NCBI RefSeq assembly: GCF_000182925.2
Contig: NC_026503.1
Span: forward strand, 3,844,001-3,908,000
Origin: Neurospora crassa OR74A
Taxonomy: Eukaryota; Ascomycota; Sordariomycetes; Sordariales; Sordariaceae
Direction of reading: 5' to 3'
Length of the DNA stretch: 64,000 nt
Part shown: piece after piece, positions 9,867-21,283 of the stretch
Layout of the letters: each line of letters begins with the position of its first letter
How positions within the stretch are numbered: position 1 is the stretch's first letter
Notes under the pieces: generated by a model
Seen by the model: only the letters and a program-made list of their open reading frames with translations
Database searches by the model: none
Told to the model about the DNA's origin: nothing
Program-made: the position numbers and the translations under genes

Positions 9867-12687
9867 ATGAGCCAGGATTACTACCCGTCCAAGGGCAAGG
9901 CGCCCCAGCAACACGAGGACGGCGAACCGCGCGAATTCGATGACGGCGCCGAACACCACCCGCAGGTCCCGGGAGCCCCGACCACGCCCGCGTACATGAC
10001 CGTCGGCACCGGCTCGACTTCCCAACATGCTGCTCGCCTTCAGGCCATGCTCGACAACGACTCCGGCTACGGCGGCAGCATTGCCGGTGACTCAAGGGCC
10101 CCTTCCCATTGGGACTCGGCTGTGCACCACGATAGCCCGCTACCAACTCCGACCACCGCCACCCACGACGACGATGCCAACCGCCGCTTGCAGGCCGGCG
10201 CCGTACACCAGCTATGGTATAACCAGCATCGCGTCACGCTAGGGCGCTCTATCAACACCGTCGTCGAGCTCCTCAAGAAGCTGCAAGAGATGAACGTGAC
10301 ATGGCCTGCGCATTATCCCTCTGTCCAGCGGGCTGTTCTCGACGAGCCAAACAACTATGGTCCACCGGGTCTGCATCGCTCTTCAACCATGGGCGCAGAT
10401 TTCCCCCCGCCGCCATCGCCTCACTCACTGCGAAGATCCATGACAACAGGCGACGACCACGCCGAGCCCGAATCCAGCCGGGCTGCCGAGAGGAGGAACA
10501 CCAGCTCGGAGCCTCGACTAGTTTCCCCACAGATTGCCCAAGAGTTCTCTGTCCTCAAGCTGGATCTTAATCTGGGCTCTCTACACCAGGCCGATCTCGT
10601 ACATTCGCTGCAGAAGGAGTCAGTGGCTTCTTTGCTCGATGGTAAAATTCGCTCCAGTATCAAACATCTTTATTCGCTGCGCGAGAGAATCGAGGATACT
10701 TCAAGCAAGGTTCTGGTTACCGGTGATCTGAATGCGGGAAAGTCTACGTTTTGCAATGCCTTGCTCCGGCGGAAGGTTCTTCCCGAAGACCAACAACCCT
10801 GCACGAGTATCTTTTGCGAGGTCCTGGACGCGAGAGAGAACGGCGGAATTGAAGAAGTCCATGCAGTTCACAGGGACGCAATCTACGATCGTCACGATGA
10901 GGCCACCTACGATGTCTATTCCCTAAAGGAGCTGGAGAGAATTGTCACCGATAACGAGACCTACCAGCAATGCAAAATCTACATCCGGGATGCGCGAACT
11001 ATCGACGAGTCTCTTCTGAACAACGGCGTAGTCGACATTGCGCTCATTGACGCCCCTGGTTTAAATATGGACACTACCAAGACCACGGCCATATTTGCGC
11101 GACAGGAGGAGATCGACGTTGTCGTTTTCGTTGTTTCAGCTACTAACCATTTCACACAAACGGCCACTGAGTTCATCAGGGCTGCTGCTGCTGAAAAGGC
11201 CTACCTCTTTATCGTTGTCAATGGCTTCGACACCATTAGAGATAAGGAGCGTTGCCAGAAGCTCATCCTTAACCAAGTTAGGGGTCTGAGCCCTGCGACC
11301 CACAAAGAGGCGGATGAGCTGGTACACTTCGTCTCCAGTACTGCGATTCCCATGGCTCCATCGCCTCCTGGTGGTTCCTATGGAGGTGGATCGGGCAGCG
11401 CAAGCGGTGGCGGTGGCGGTGATGATGGCGACGATGATGATCCCAAGGGCAAGGGCAAGAAGAAGGAGATGGCTCGGGACTTTTCGAATCTTGAACAGTC
11501 TTTGCGGAGATTCGTCTTGGAGAAGCGGGCTCGCTCAAAGTTGGCACCGGCCAAGACCTATCTCACCAACATTCTGAACGACGTCCACGTCCTCGCTACT
11601 GTCAACCAGGAAGTTGCCCAGTCAGAGTTCGACCGGATGAATCAGGAGCTGCAGAAGCTTGAGCCAGAACTTGAGCGGAGCAAGCAGGCCAAGCAGGAGA
11701 TCAACGAGAAGGTTGACCAGACGATCGAAGAAACCTGCCAGGAGATTTACGAATTTTCGCGCAACACGATTAGCAGCTCGATCGAACACGCCGGTGATGG
11801 CAACTTCGGAATCCCTTATCCTGGTCTCTTCAGTGCGTTCGAGTATGCCGAGGAACTCAAGGAGGCCATGCTTTCGCAGATTGCTGGCTCAGTCACTCAG
11901 TGCGAGGAACACGCAAGAGCCAGGACCGTTGACGGTGTCAACATGATCAAGCAACTTGGAATCATGCATCTAGGTAACGAGTACACCGATCTGGCCTTCC
12001 GCCCGGATGTCATGTTCCGCCGCAAGAAGGATGCTCTTGCACGCCAAGTCGACATTCCCACCGAGCTGTGGGACTTTGTTGACTGGTCTACCGTGCTTCA
12101 AAAGGAGGAAAAGGCCGGCATGGCACTCACCGTTGCCGGTGTCGTTGGTACAAGTGTGCTCAGCGGCTACAGCCAGATGAACCTTGCTCTTCGTGCAGCC
12201 CAGATCCTGGGAACCGACAACGTGCGCCGCCTCATTATTCCTGGTTTGATTGCGGCCGGTAAGTCTAGATTCTCTTGAGCAGTTCCCGTCTGAACATTGC
12301 GCTGACTTTGACTCCTCTACAGCCGTGGCAGCGACATATTACGTCCTGAACCAGATTCCTCACTCTCTTCCCCACCGTCTGAAGGAGAAGATCTCCACTC
12401 AGCTCGCTGCCATCGACTACGTTCACTCGAACAGCATTCGTATCTCCGGTTCGGTGCGGAAGGTCCTTCGCTTCCCCGCCGACTCCCTCCGCGTTGGCCT
12501 TCAGCGTTCTGTAGAGAAGCTTGACGGACGCCGTAACGAAACTCTGCGTGTCAAGGCCGAGAGCGACGTTGCGCTCAAGTATTTTGCCAATCTTGTCCGC
12601 GAAAGCGCTCATCAGCGTCGGGTTGTCGAAGCTGTCGATCTCGATGGCCATCCTCCTGGTCTTGCTGGTATTGGAGGTTTCCACTAG
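9867..12687 (+). CDS. FZO1: Mitofusin, outer-membrane GTPase Fzo1
   Basis: Dynamin-family GTPase that tethers and fuses mitochondrial outer membranes. Exons 9867-12258 and 12323-12687, intron 12259-12322 (GTAAGT...CTACAG), give 918 residues (yeast Fzo1 is 855). After a disordered N-terminus (MSQDYYPSKGKAPQQHEDGE) come a P-loop GDLNAGKSTFCN near residues 286-297, switch TSIF, G3 DAPG near 395 and G4 NGFD near 452, with the typical VVVFVVSATNHFTQTA between. A Gly/Asp-rich insert lies around residues 510-540. A heptad helix region (FDRMNQELQKLEPELERSKQ) follows, then two closely spaced hydrophobic segments, about 750-772 and 788-806, the second spanning the intron. The C-terminal ~110 residues form the second coiled-coil zone. 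Earlier in-frame CTG/GTG codons exist, but 9867 is the first ATG in frame. VPS2 is divergent on the left. Confidence 0.95.
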
Positions 12688-13405
12688 ACGGCCTGGGTGG
12701 GGAGGCATTTTCCGCTTTGGTTGGCTTTTCTTTGTTATAGTCGGCGTTACTGGTGCCTGTTGTGAGAAAAACACAGATTATCATCATACCCCTTGTTTTG
12801 AGCACACACAAACAATCCACACACACACATAGATCGCCTGTATGAGACAGGAAGGAGAGGTTAAAATTGCAAGCGTATGTATTACGAGCTTATGAGTTGA
12901 CGGAGAAATGATAGGGTAGACATAGCTGATGAAGTGATTCTCCCCTCTGAGATGTAGATCCGAAGATGGTGAATTGCTTGGTTAGTGTTGCTTGTGCGGT
13001 TCTCCCTTGAACTTGTCTTGGTTACTGGTTTTTATAACGGAGCATACGTAGCTGCAAGAGGGCGGGAAAAGTTACAACGGGAGTCGTGCGATAGGGAACG
13101 GATTGAATGCTATAGATACAAGGCCCGGGGTTGACACTCAATCCGTCCTGCTTTATAATCGCACGAATACCCCGTTTTTCTTGGGTCCTGTAGCCATGCA
13201 TATCCTTGATGACCTTTCAATTCTAGTGTAACATCTCATATGACTCTACGCGCTGCGCTCGTCTTTATCTCGGACCACCCGGGAGCAGACACTGGCATAT
13301 AGCAGTCTCGGTTCCTCCTCTTTCACCTACTATCGACCACCTCTCATCACCGTCACGATAATATCCGAAACTATCCTACCCATCCACCACCTTCAATACC
13401 TCAAA
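12688..13405. other. Intergenic between FZO1 and the nitrilase
   Basis: 718 bases with no gene. The left part should be the FZO1 3'UTR; it contains a short CA-rich run (around 12805-12830). The right part, from about 13244 to the ATG at 13406, has no ATG on the plus strand, is pyrimidine-rich and is probably the nitrilase leader. Confidence 0.55.
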
Positions 13406-14464
13406 ATGGCGTCCCAACCCTCCTCCTCAACAAAAATCAAGCTAGCAGCCGCGCACTCGGCCCCCGTCTACATGTCCAAATCCGCCACCCTCGCCAAAGC
13501 CATCAACTTGATCCACGCCGCGGCGCGCGACGGCGTCTCCATGCTCGTATTCCCCGAGACCTACGTACCCGGTTATCCTTACTTTATCGAGTGCTACCCG
13601 CCCCTCAAACAAGTCGCTGCTCTGGCCAAGTATGCCGAGGAGTCTGTCGTGGTCGATGAAGATCTGGACGGTGTAGTAGAGGCCTGCAGAACCACAGGTG
13701 TGTCGGTTGTGCTGGGGGTGTCGGAACGGATGAAGGGTGGTTATACGTGTTTCAATTCGCAGGTTTTTGTTGCCGGTGGAAAGGGAGGCGGGATCACGGG
13801 AACGCATAGGAAGTTGCAGCCTACGTATGTGGAGAGGATCATCTGGGCGCAGGGGGATGGGTCGACACTCAAGACTTGGAAGGGTATGCTTGGCCCTGAA
13901 GCAGCAGATGGAAAAGAAAAGTCCTGGAACGTAGGCGGCTTGGCCTGCTGGGAACACACCATGCTCCTCGCCCGCCAGGCCCTGATCACTCAGCAGGAAC
14001 ATGTGCACGCGGCGGCGTGGCCGGCGCTGTCGACGATGGCCGGGTTCGAGGAGAGCGCGGATAGCCAGATTGAGGCGTTGATGAAGTGTCATGCGCTGAC
14101 GGCGCAATGTTTTGTGGTGGCGGCGAGCAACTATGTGGATGAGACGTGTCTCGAGTGGATGAAGGAGAATATTGGGGAGCAAGGGTTTGTGAAGCGTGGG
14201 GGAGGCTGGTCGGCGGTTATTCATCCGTTTTGTAATGTGTTGGCGGGGCCGGTTACTGGGGAGAAGGAGGAGCTGGTTACGGCGGAGGTTGACTTGAAGG
14301 ATCTGGGTATGGTCAAGATTTGGGTAGATGCTGATGGTCATTATAGTAGGCCGGAGATTCTGCCGTTTGTGTGGGATAAAGAGGCATATTGGGAAGCCGG
14401 AACGAAGAACCATGAGCTGAGAGTATCTGGAGTAAAAGGGGGAGAGGAAGCTGAAGAGGCGTAA
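13406..14464 (+). CDS. Nitrilase (carbon-nitrogen hydrolase)
   Basis: Single-exon gene for 352 residues, a usual nitrilase length. The Glu-Lys-Cys triad is visible: E51 in VFPETYVPGYP, K136 in HRKLQPT, C181 in GLACWEH. The CWE form after the nucleophile and the FPE..PGYP start match the nitrilase branch that converts organic nitriles to carboxylic acid plus ammonia; cyanide hydratases belong to the same branch, so the substrate cannot be fixed from sequence. The C-terminus (GGEEAEEA) is acidic. There is no signal peptide, so it is probably cytosolic. Codon choice shifts along the gene: the first ~80 codons end mostly in C, while much of the rest is rich in G-ending codons (GTG, GGG, GCG), unlike neighbouring genes. 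The gene converges on ADAL, with stop codons 129 bases apart. Confidence 0.92.
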   Translation: MASQPSSSTKIKLAAAHSAPVYMSKSATLAKAINLIHAAARDGVSMLVFPETYVPGYPYFIECYPPLKQVAALAKYAEESVVVDEDLDGVVEACRTTGVSVVLGVSERMKGGYTCFNSQVFVAGGKGGGITGTHRKLQPTYVERIIWAQGDGSTLKTWKGMLGPEAADGKEKSWNVGGLACWEHTMLLARQALITQQEHVHAAAWPALSTMAGFEESADSQIEALMKCHALTAQCFVVAASNYVDETCLEWMKENIGEQGFVKRGGGWSAVIHPFCNVLAGPVTGEKEELVTAEVDLKDLGMVKIWVDADGHYSRPEILPFVWDKEAYWEAGTKNHELRVSGVKGGEEAEEA

Positions 14465-14593
14465 AGGGTGGAGGACCAAAAAGGCGAAGTCGAATTATAT
14501 GGACTGAGTCACGGTGAGTTGGTGATAGATCAACCACAGGCTGTGTTTCTTCTTGCTATCGAGTTCCTTCCGGTGCCACTTTACATACAACGA
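14465..14593. other. Short convergent spacer, nitrilase and ADAL
   Basis: Only 129 bases separate the two stop codons of convergent genes, so their 3'UTRs very likely overlap as antisense RNA. I could not place a terminator or poly(A) signal exactly. Confidence 0.5.
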
Positions 14594-16295
14594 TCATGCA
14601 GACCACATCAAAGCCCTGAGCCTCTCCTTCTCTTCATCTCCTCCAAAGATGACATCTATCCCCCTTCTCACAAGCGAGCAAATATCGGCTCTGGTAAGCC
14701 CAAAGTGTTTGGCCACGAGTGCATATTCGTTGGACAACGGGCTGCCGAAGACGCCAACATCATCGGTCTAAATCTATGTTAACCTCAGCCCTTTCATGTA
14801 GTTGTCTTGCGGTCTTCAACCGGCTCAAAATCTTGGGACGATCGAAAACAGATTCAAGACGATGGAAGGGGAGGATATCGAGACTCACACTCAAAACAAC
14901 AACCGTCTCCTCAACCTTCCACCACTCTCCAAAATGACTTTTCACGCGCAAGGTCAGCAACTCAGTCACCACTTCCCCCATCCAAAACTTGGACTCTTTC
15001 AAACACTTACTGGCTCTCAACCCCCCCACAAACCATGCCCGCATGGACATTACAACTCAGACACAACTCCAACCCCATCCCACCCCTCCTCTTCACCTTC
15101 TCCCTGATTCTTTTGTTCAAATGAATTACATGCCCAATCCGATCCGGTTTCCAGCTCAGTAACGTCAACAACTCCTCCTCTGTTCCCGACGCCTCGGCCT
15201 CGGCAAAGTGCAGCGTTATTCCTAACCCAGGAATTGTCCGCCTGGCCTCCTCAAACACAGGAGTAAAAATGTCGATGGGCCCCTTTGCAGGGTCGCCGCA
15301 GAGGTCGATGCCTACCACCCCCCCTTGTCCGGAAAACTGGCGGCAGAGGGCGAGGACTTCGTAGGCTTCCGGAAGGGTGTTGCGCCGGTCGACAGAGAGG
15401 ATGAGTTTTGTCTTCAAGGCACTAGTGGTGGTGCTTTCGAACTCGGCGATGGCGGAGAGGATGGTTGAGACGTATTGAGCTTTGGTTAAACCGGCGTGAG
15501 GCATGGCGCGCGGAGTGGTGCGCAGCTCGAGGTAGACAACGCCGTCGGAGGCGAAGTCAGAGAGGACGGAGAGGGTGGTGTAGCGGAGGGCCCAGACGTC
15601 GGAGACGAGGTGGTAGATGTAGGAGGAGAAGAGGGGGAAGAAGCTGGTGTTGTTTAGTTAGTATGTGGTGGCCTTTGTTGTGTTGCCGGATACTGGTCAT
15701 GGGGATTTATCTCGTCTGAACTGGATGATGGGTTGTCTGATCGGGGGAGGAGACTTAATGGACATCAACCAAGTACATCTACTTCCAAAAGCATACTTGA
15801 AAGAAGCACAAGAAACAAGACCAAGATCAGCCCGTCCCTTCGGGTCCCGGCTGACTTTCCAAAATCCATTCCTGGGAATTCCATACGGCACGGCCCGCTT
15901 GCGCATACCCGTCTCTTCTTGGACGCCGGAGTATGTAGAAAGGCGATCGGATGGGACGGGAGAAGGCGACAACGCAGTTCCAGTGAACGAAACTTACGTC
16001 TTCAAGTCATAATCATGTTTACCCAATGGCATCTCAATCAAGGGATCCTGAAGGTCCGTTTCGCCATTTTCCTTCTTTTTCAGCCAGACTTCATGGAGAC
16101 ACTGGCGACTGATGCTGCCACTAAGATGGGCATGAAGCTGTTTGGTTCAGAATGTCTCGTCAGTTGGGATCCTGAAACGTTAACACCAAGAACATCATGT
16201 TTGTGTGCTAACGATGTGCTCATTGCCGGCGAGTGTTCTTGGCTGATTACCTCAATCTTGGGCAACGCCTTGTGATCCACAGCATCGACTGTCAT
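14594..16295 (-). CDS. ADAL: N6-methyl-AMP / adenosine deaminase (ADAL type)
   Basis: Metal-dependent deaminase of the ADA superfamily. Five exons, 16295-16251, 16137-15998, 15643-15011, 14937-14889 and 14767-14594, give 346 residues; introns are 16250-16138, 15997-15644, 15010-14938 and 14888-14768. Key residues: LHAHLSGSI (zinc ligands H17 and H19), FASDGVVYLELRTTPR, LSVDRRN, VGIDLCGDP, LHFAEAE (the His..Glu pair of the active site), DRIGHVIHL, ELCLSCNVHAG, HHFGEWW and, after a splice, STDDVGVFGSPLSNEYALVA with the metal-binding Asp pair. The SCN/SNV..HHFG..TDD.GVF order fits ADAL rather than classical ADA or yeast Aah1. Human ADAL converts N6-methyl-AMP to IMP, which purges modified nucleotides; the same role here is inferred. 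The 354-base intron 2 is long for this window. Confidence 0.9.
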
Positions 16296-19200
16296 TGCGA
16301 GTGTTCTGCTAGAACTGATTTCTTGATGTTGATTTTGCTCACCGTCGGTTGGAAATGGCACCGAGGCTGGACTGTTTCGCACTCGCTTGAAGTTATCACC
16401 AAGAAAGCGCGCGGGATACGCACTATGTCTAGTCCGGAGCCAACCGGCGTCGGTATGTTCTCCGTACCTGTCAATTGTGCAATTCGTCCGTAGCGCCGGG
16501 ACTTTTGAACGGCGCCGTGGATAAGCGGTGGGGATGCCGACCAGCGCCGCCGGTTCCTCTCCCAGGGGTTCCACTTGCCATACTACGTATGTACTGCCAT
16601 GCCGGCGTGCCTTGTCTCACAACGGACAATTGTTAGAGGTATCAGCCAGCTGCAATTATCCCTACCGTGGCCCGAATATTCTATACTTGCCGTATTGGCA
16701 GTCGGTATTTCCCTGAGCTGCTGAGGAATCTGTGTTTCCAGGAGGACTTCGAGGCCCCATTCCTAGCTTGTTACAAGTCGAACAAATACCACCTCACCTT
16801 TCTCCTCTCCCCTCCTGTCTCGTGTAGGTGGACTTTTTACCGTACCTGGAATTTTGACCCGCATCTGGAGGGTCAGGGTCTTATAAGCTGCAGTAAGCCG
16901 ATCCATATCAACGGCACCGAGCATTTGTCCTTGGAAGCAATAACGGTCTGTTTCAGTCCCTGGCGGTTCCTGGATGCCCCTTTCCATCTCATGGCTCTCC
17001 AGAACAGCAACGTGCATTGGGATGGTATAGCAAAGTTCGGCGATTTCATCTCAACAGGTGGTCGCAGGGGAGGTGTCGGGTCCTGTGTAGGTAAGCGCCC
17101 TTTTTTTTTTTTGAGTTCACTGGTTGCATTTTGGCGAGCTTTTAGCTTTGTCCCGATACGGGGTATTTGTTCAATCTCCCATGATTGACTAACACCTCGG
17201 CGCATCATAGCCTCAGAACGGATGTGTGCTTTGCCAGATAGGGCAAGTTACTCGCAACACATCATTGCACAGGCACACGGTCCGCCAGTTTACCATTTGG
17301 TATAGGCACCCCGGGAAATCAGTGCTAGAAATGTCTGTAATAAGCGAGCTGCAAGAGATGACAGCGCGTCGCGGCCATTGCTACCGTTGCACTCGAGCTA
17401 TCCTAACCGTCGAGAATCTGAAGTGGAAGCTGGCGAAGACAGGACTGGTGATCTCGGTGATTTCGTCAGTCATTCACTGATTGCCTATGACATTACACTA
17501 GACTACTCAATGCCTGGTTACGGACATGGCATTCACAAACTTTATGCCCGTGTCTTGGAAGATCCGGGTCCGTTGTTTCTATGCGCAGGTTTGGCCCCCC
17601 GCCGACATTCCTGAACTTTTGCGGTGCTCCACAGTTAAGGCCAAGAGAAGTAGTGATTCGAACCAAGGCATCTCCGGTTAATCGAAGTTGCAGATGGCTA
17701 TCTCAACTCGTCAAGGAGGCGTCTTTGAAAATCCCGGCAAGAAGAGACGCGATTTTCACGTCCGATTGATTACAACCGTTGATCCATCATTCACAAGTTG
17801 GGAGTGCTGGGTTTTGGTGGTACATAGGGTCCCAAGGGACCACAGGGGTTGTTCGGGCTACGTTGTACCTACGGTCTTGTATGGTGCCGCACGATGAGAT
17901 ACGGTGCTTTCCTTGAGCAGCCGATTTTTGAGACGCCGTGACTTCGGATCTTGAGAGTTCATATCAGGTACGTACTCATAGCCACTTCAGCGACCAACCC
18001 AAGTGTACGAGCGCGGTTGGGTCTATATCTGTGACCTCCAGATAGCTGGGCTCGTGGAAACTTGCTGCCGCTTGGCTACAGTTCTGCTTGCAAGCAAGAT
18101 GTTTGCAGCGCTCGTAATATTAAAATTCGGTAGTATGCCGCCACTCGGGTTGTTGTATTCCCATGCTTGATTGTCCTGCGGATTTATACTGGCTGACAAG
18201 GAGACAGACGTATCCAATATCACTGGAGCATCCGTTCCTGCATCCGGGTTCCATCATCGGCACGTCGGCCGTTAGCAAGCGGGTTGTCATCCATAGAGAT
18301 CACCGATACACCTGTAATGTGGTCCCGGTCACTCTGGAGGAACGGTTTACGCCAGACCTCGTGTCCTAGATAGTGACCTTGGGCCCCGGCCATCTTATCA
18401 CCGTTCATCAGTTCCCGCCAGTGGTAGACTGATAGATCGTAACTGCTGAACAAGCGAACTGGAGTGAACGCGCTCTTTTGTCGGAACTATGTCTCTGTGC
18501 GGCCCGAGCTCTTTCGATGGATCTGTGTCAGTCACCCTGCATATCGAATTTCGGAATCAAAAAGGGAGAGGGCGGCGGGAGGAGTGGGAGACAGAGTGGA
18601 GGGCTTGCAAGAATGGTGCCGGGGGCTGCTCAACCGAGAGATTTTATGCGCTATTATTTAACAAGTTCTTTGCAGTATTTTCTTTGGTGAGAGATACTGT
18701 CAAGCTGTTAGCGCACAGGAGGAGCTAACCGCAAATTGGCCCTGACTACTGAACAGCTTCAGTCCTGTTTGGGTATGGTTGGTCGCGCCATAACGCTGCA
18801 GACAAGGGGGCAGGTCCTTGTCCCTAGTGAAGACCCGGTCGGCTGGAGCCTCCTTTTCTCTTCCTGGCAGGTTGCCCCTGGTGCCTTGCGCCTTCGCCTT
18901 TGGACGGAGTGCCTGTTTGATGAGACCTTGAAATCTCTTGGAGCTTGACAGCTCACATGGACGGCCAGACAGCTCACCGGATTCCCAACTGTATCAATGT
19001 CGAATTCGTTGTAGCTCCGTGAGGCAAGGGAAAATCTCAGCGTGGCCGTGGTGGTATTGTATCGAAGTGGGTTTACTAATCAAAGCGATTGAATGATACC
19101 GTGCGAGCGTGGGTGCCTGAAATTTGTAAAGTCTGGTTGATTTCAATCGAGTTCATTGCGCGAGCGAACATTTACGACCCCAAGTCCGTCCGGTGGAGCC

Positions 19201-20028
19201 AGTCCGTGCACATGCATTTGCGTGGGCCGTCTCCGCTCTCCATCGGCGCAAAGTGCAATTCGTCCGCGGGGCCTTGCTGTCCGCCCGCTTACACGTCCCA
19301 AGACCAGGGCACTCACTGCAAAGAAGCAGGGTGACCAAGTCCACAGAGAACCCACAGTCTCTTTAGCTTCCACCTCCTGGCTTTTCTTGGTGGAGGTCTC
19401 GTCAGTCGGCGGGATATTCTTTGCATCCACTCTGCGAGAAGTCGACATGCGCCCATCAACCACGGGGGAGGAGCTGCACCCGAGGAATGGGGCGCAACGG
19501 AGCCTTCAATTTCAGAGATCCATGACTCCGGTGCCTTCGGCCAGGCTTGTTGAAGAGCTTGGCAAGATTTAACTCGTTTTCTTTCTTCCTGTTCCATCGG
19601 GGGTGCGGTGCGGTGCAGTCCGGTGCGGCGTGGCTAGTGCGAGGTGTCCATGTCCGCCGTTGAAATGTTGAAGATCAGAATCAGAGGGCAAGAAGTCGAA
19701 ATAACTGCCCCAGCTTCAAGGTTCACAAATCCCTTTACTCCCTTCTCAAAAGTCCCGTCTTGTTCCATCATCCAAGCCCTTCGGCCCGCCATCCAGCCCG
19801 CTGTCCGCCGACCGGGCTCTCCTGTGTTATGGATAAAAAATCGTGAATTGGGCGATCTCTGGGGGTGGCAGGGCCTTCATACCCAAGATGGCAGCTTGTA
19901 CAAGAAATAACAAGTTTGATCATTCTCAAACAGAAGATTTCTGTAAAACCACTAGCGCCTTGGCTGTACCGCGCTGCTCTTTTACTACTATGTATGTACT
20001 ATGTAGGTGTAAACTAGGTATATTCATG
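16296..20028. other. Gene-poor stretch, 3.7 kb
   Basis: No frame here shows an ATG start with splice logic or a known domain. GC content looks ordinary, so there is no clear sign of heavily RIP-mutated (AT-rich) repeat. The left ~280 bases probably belong to the ADAL leader and promoter (no ATG on the minus strand from 16296 to 16577). A short T-run lies at about 17101-17112 and an imperfect GGTGC repeat at 19602-19631. It may hold noncoding RNA or distal regulation of the Gbeta gene. Confidence 0.5.
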
Positions 20029-21283
20029 CAGACGTGTGTAGTGTAGTGTGCTCGCTCCATTGGGGAGGTTTGCTGCACGCATCATCCATCCCGTCCATTG
20101 CCTGGGAGACCCGACTGGACACCAACGAACCTGGAAAAACCGAATCCGTTCCTCTGTACCTAGTTGTACACCACAACCTCAATCTGCACTCGCTTCCGCT
20201 TCCATTGACACCCGGCTCTTGGGGCTTTTCACTTCCACACTGCTTCACAGGACGACGCTTGACACGGCCTCCATTCCTTCCACCTGCCCCCAAGCGTAGA
20301 CGTACCCGGACACTAGTACAGGCTAGGTAGTACAGGTAGACCCAGTGCAGGCCTCCCGTCACTCTGTGAGGAGGTTCCGCTCTGCCCCTACAGTAGAGTA
20401 CAGTAGCCCAGTGCAGTGCACGCAGCGACCCAGCAAAGGCTCCATCGTGCTACCCCCCGACCGGGCCCCTCCCCCCGGGCCCATACCCAATCTGGCACCA
20501 GGTAATAATCGCAAGGAAGAGGAACTCTGGCCAGCCTCTTCGTTCGCCAGTTCGATTCGGCCGCCCGCCCACTCGCAGAAGCGAAATCGATCCCCAGTCC
20601 TTCTTTTTCCCCTTCTTTCTGTTCTTCACCACCGAACTCCTGTCGATTAGCGACAGCCTCTCCAACTTGCTTTTACGACCTGACAGTCACTCGCGTCGGT
20701 CGCGTCGCTCGAGACTCTCTTGTCCATCACTGCCCTGCCACCCTCTCTCGAAAGCTGACGCCACGCACGCCTGCCTTTAGTCTCCATACTCTAGGTTGTC
20801 AGGGTCGCTCTTCGCCTGGTCAATATCCGCCATCCACTCATTCGTTCGACAAGAGTCTGTCCGTGGACAAGCAAGAGGCTTTTCCCCCCCAATCCCTCTC
20901 CACCACTCTCCTCATTTTTTCCAACAGCAGTCATTTCGTTCAGAGCAGGATCGGGACCTGCCTCGCCTGCCTAGCTGTTTGAATTGGCCCACCACCGCAT
21001 CGCCCGACCCCTGGAGCTAGCAATTCCTCCTCCACCGGCGCCCCGTACCAGCACCACTGCTTTGCACCATTCTCAACATCCACACTCCAGCAACCGACTC
21101 CGACTTGCTGCATCTCTGAAGATCCGACGTCCCTAGAGTCCAACCTTTGTCATCGTCATTCTCCCTGTCTCAACCAGTCACAACAACATCACTTCGGAGT
21201 AGTCCGTCCCTCATACGAGTTCGTCGCCAATTGTGATTACGAATTGAACCAACACACCTCAAGAAAAAAAAAAAAAGAGAAAG
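20029..21283 (+). promoter_or_regulatory. ATG-free 1.25 kb leader of the Gbeta gene
   Basis: No ATG occurs on the plus strand from 20029 to the start at 21284. The stretch is C/T-rich, typical of fungal leaders. It ends in a run of 13 A at 21264-21276, just 7 nt before the start codon. TAGGTAGTACAGGTAGA-type words lie at 20321-20340. I read the region as a very long 5'UTR, possibly with a leader intron. Confidence 0.55.

Noticed and set aside
13442-14479. 345-codon frame antisense to the nitrilase
   Set aside because: Arg/His/Leu-rich shadow of the biased sense codons, no domain and no independent support.
17640-17700. GGTTCGAATC-like box on the minus strand, a possible tRNA
   Set aside because: The flanking bases do not form a T-stem or acceptor stem, and no D-arm box A lies at the right distance.
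16477-19266. 14-base repeat GTGCAATTCGTCCG at 16477 and 19253
   Set aside because: Several 14-mer pairs are expected by chance in 64 kb, and the flanks do not match.
16296-19600. Possible degenerate transposon
   Set aside because: I saw no terminal repeats, transposase or polymerase motifs, or AT-rich RIP signature.
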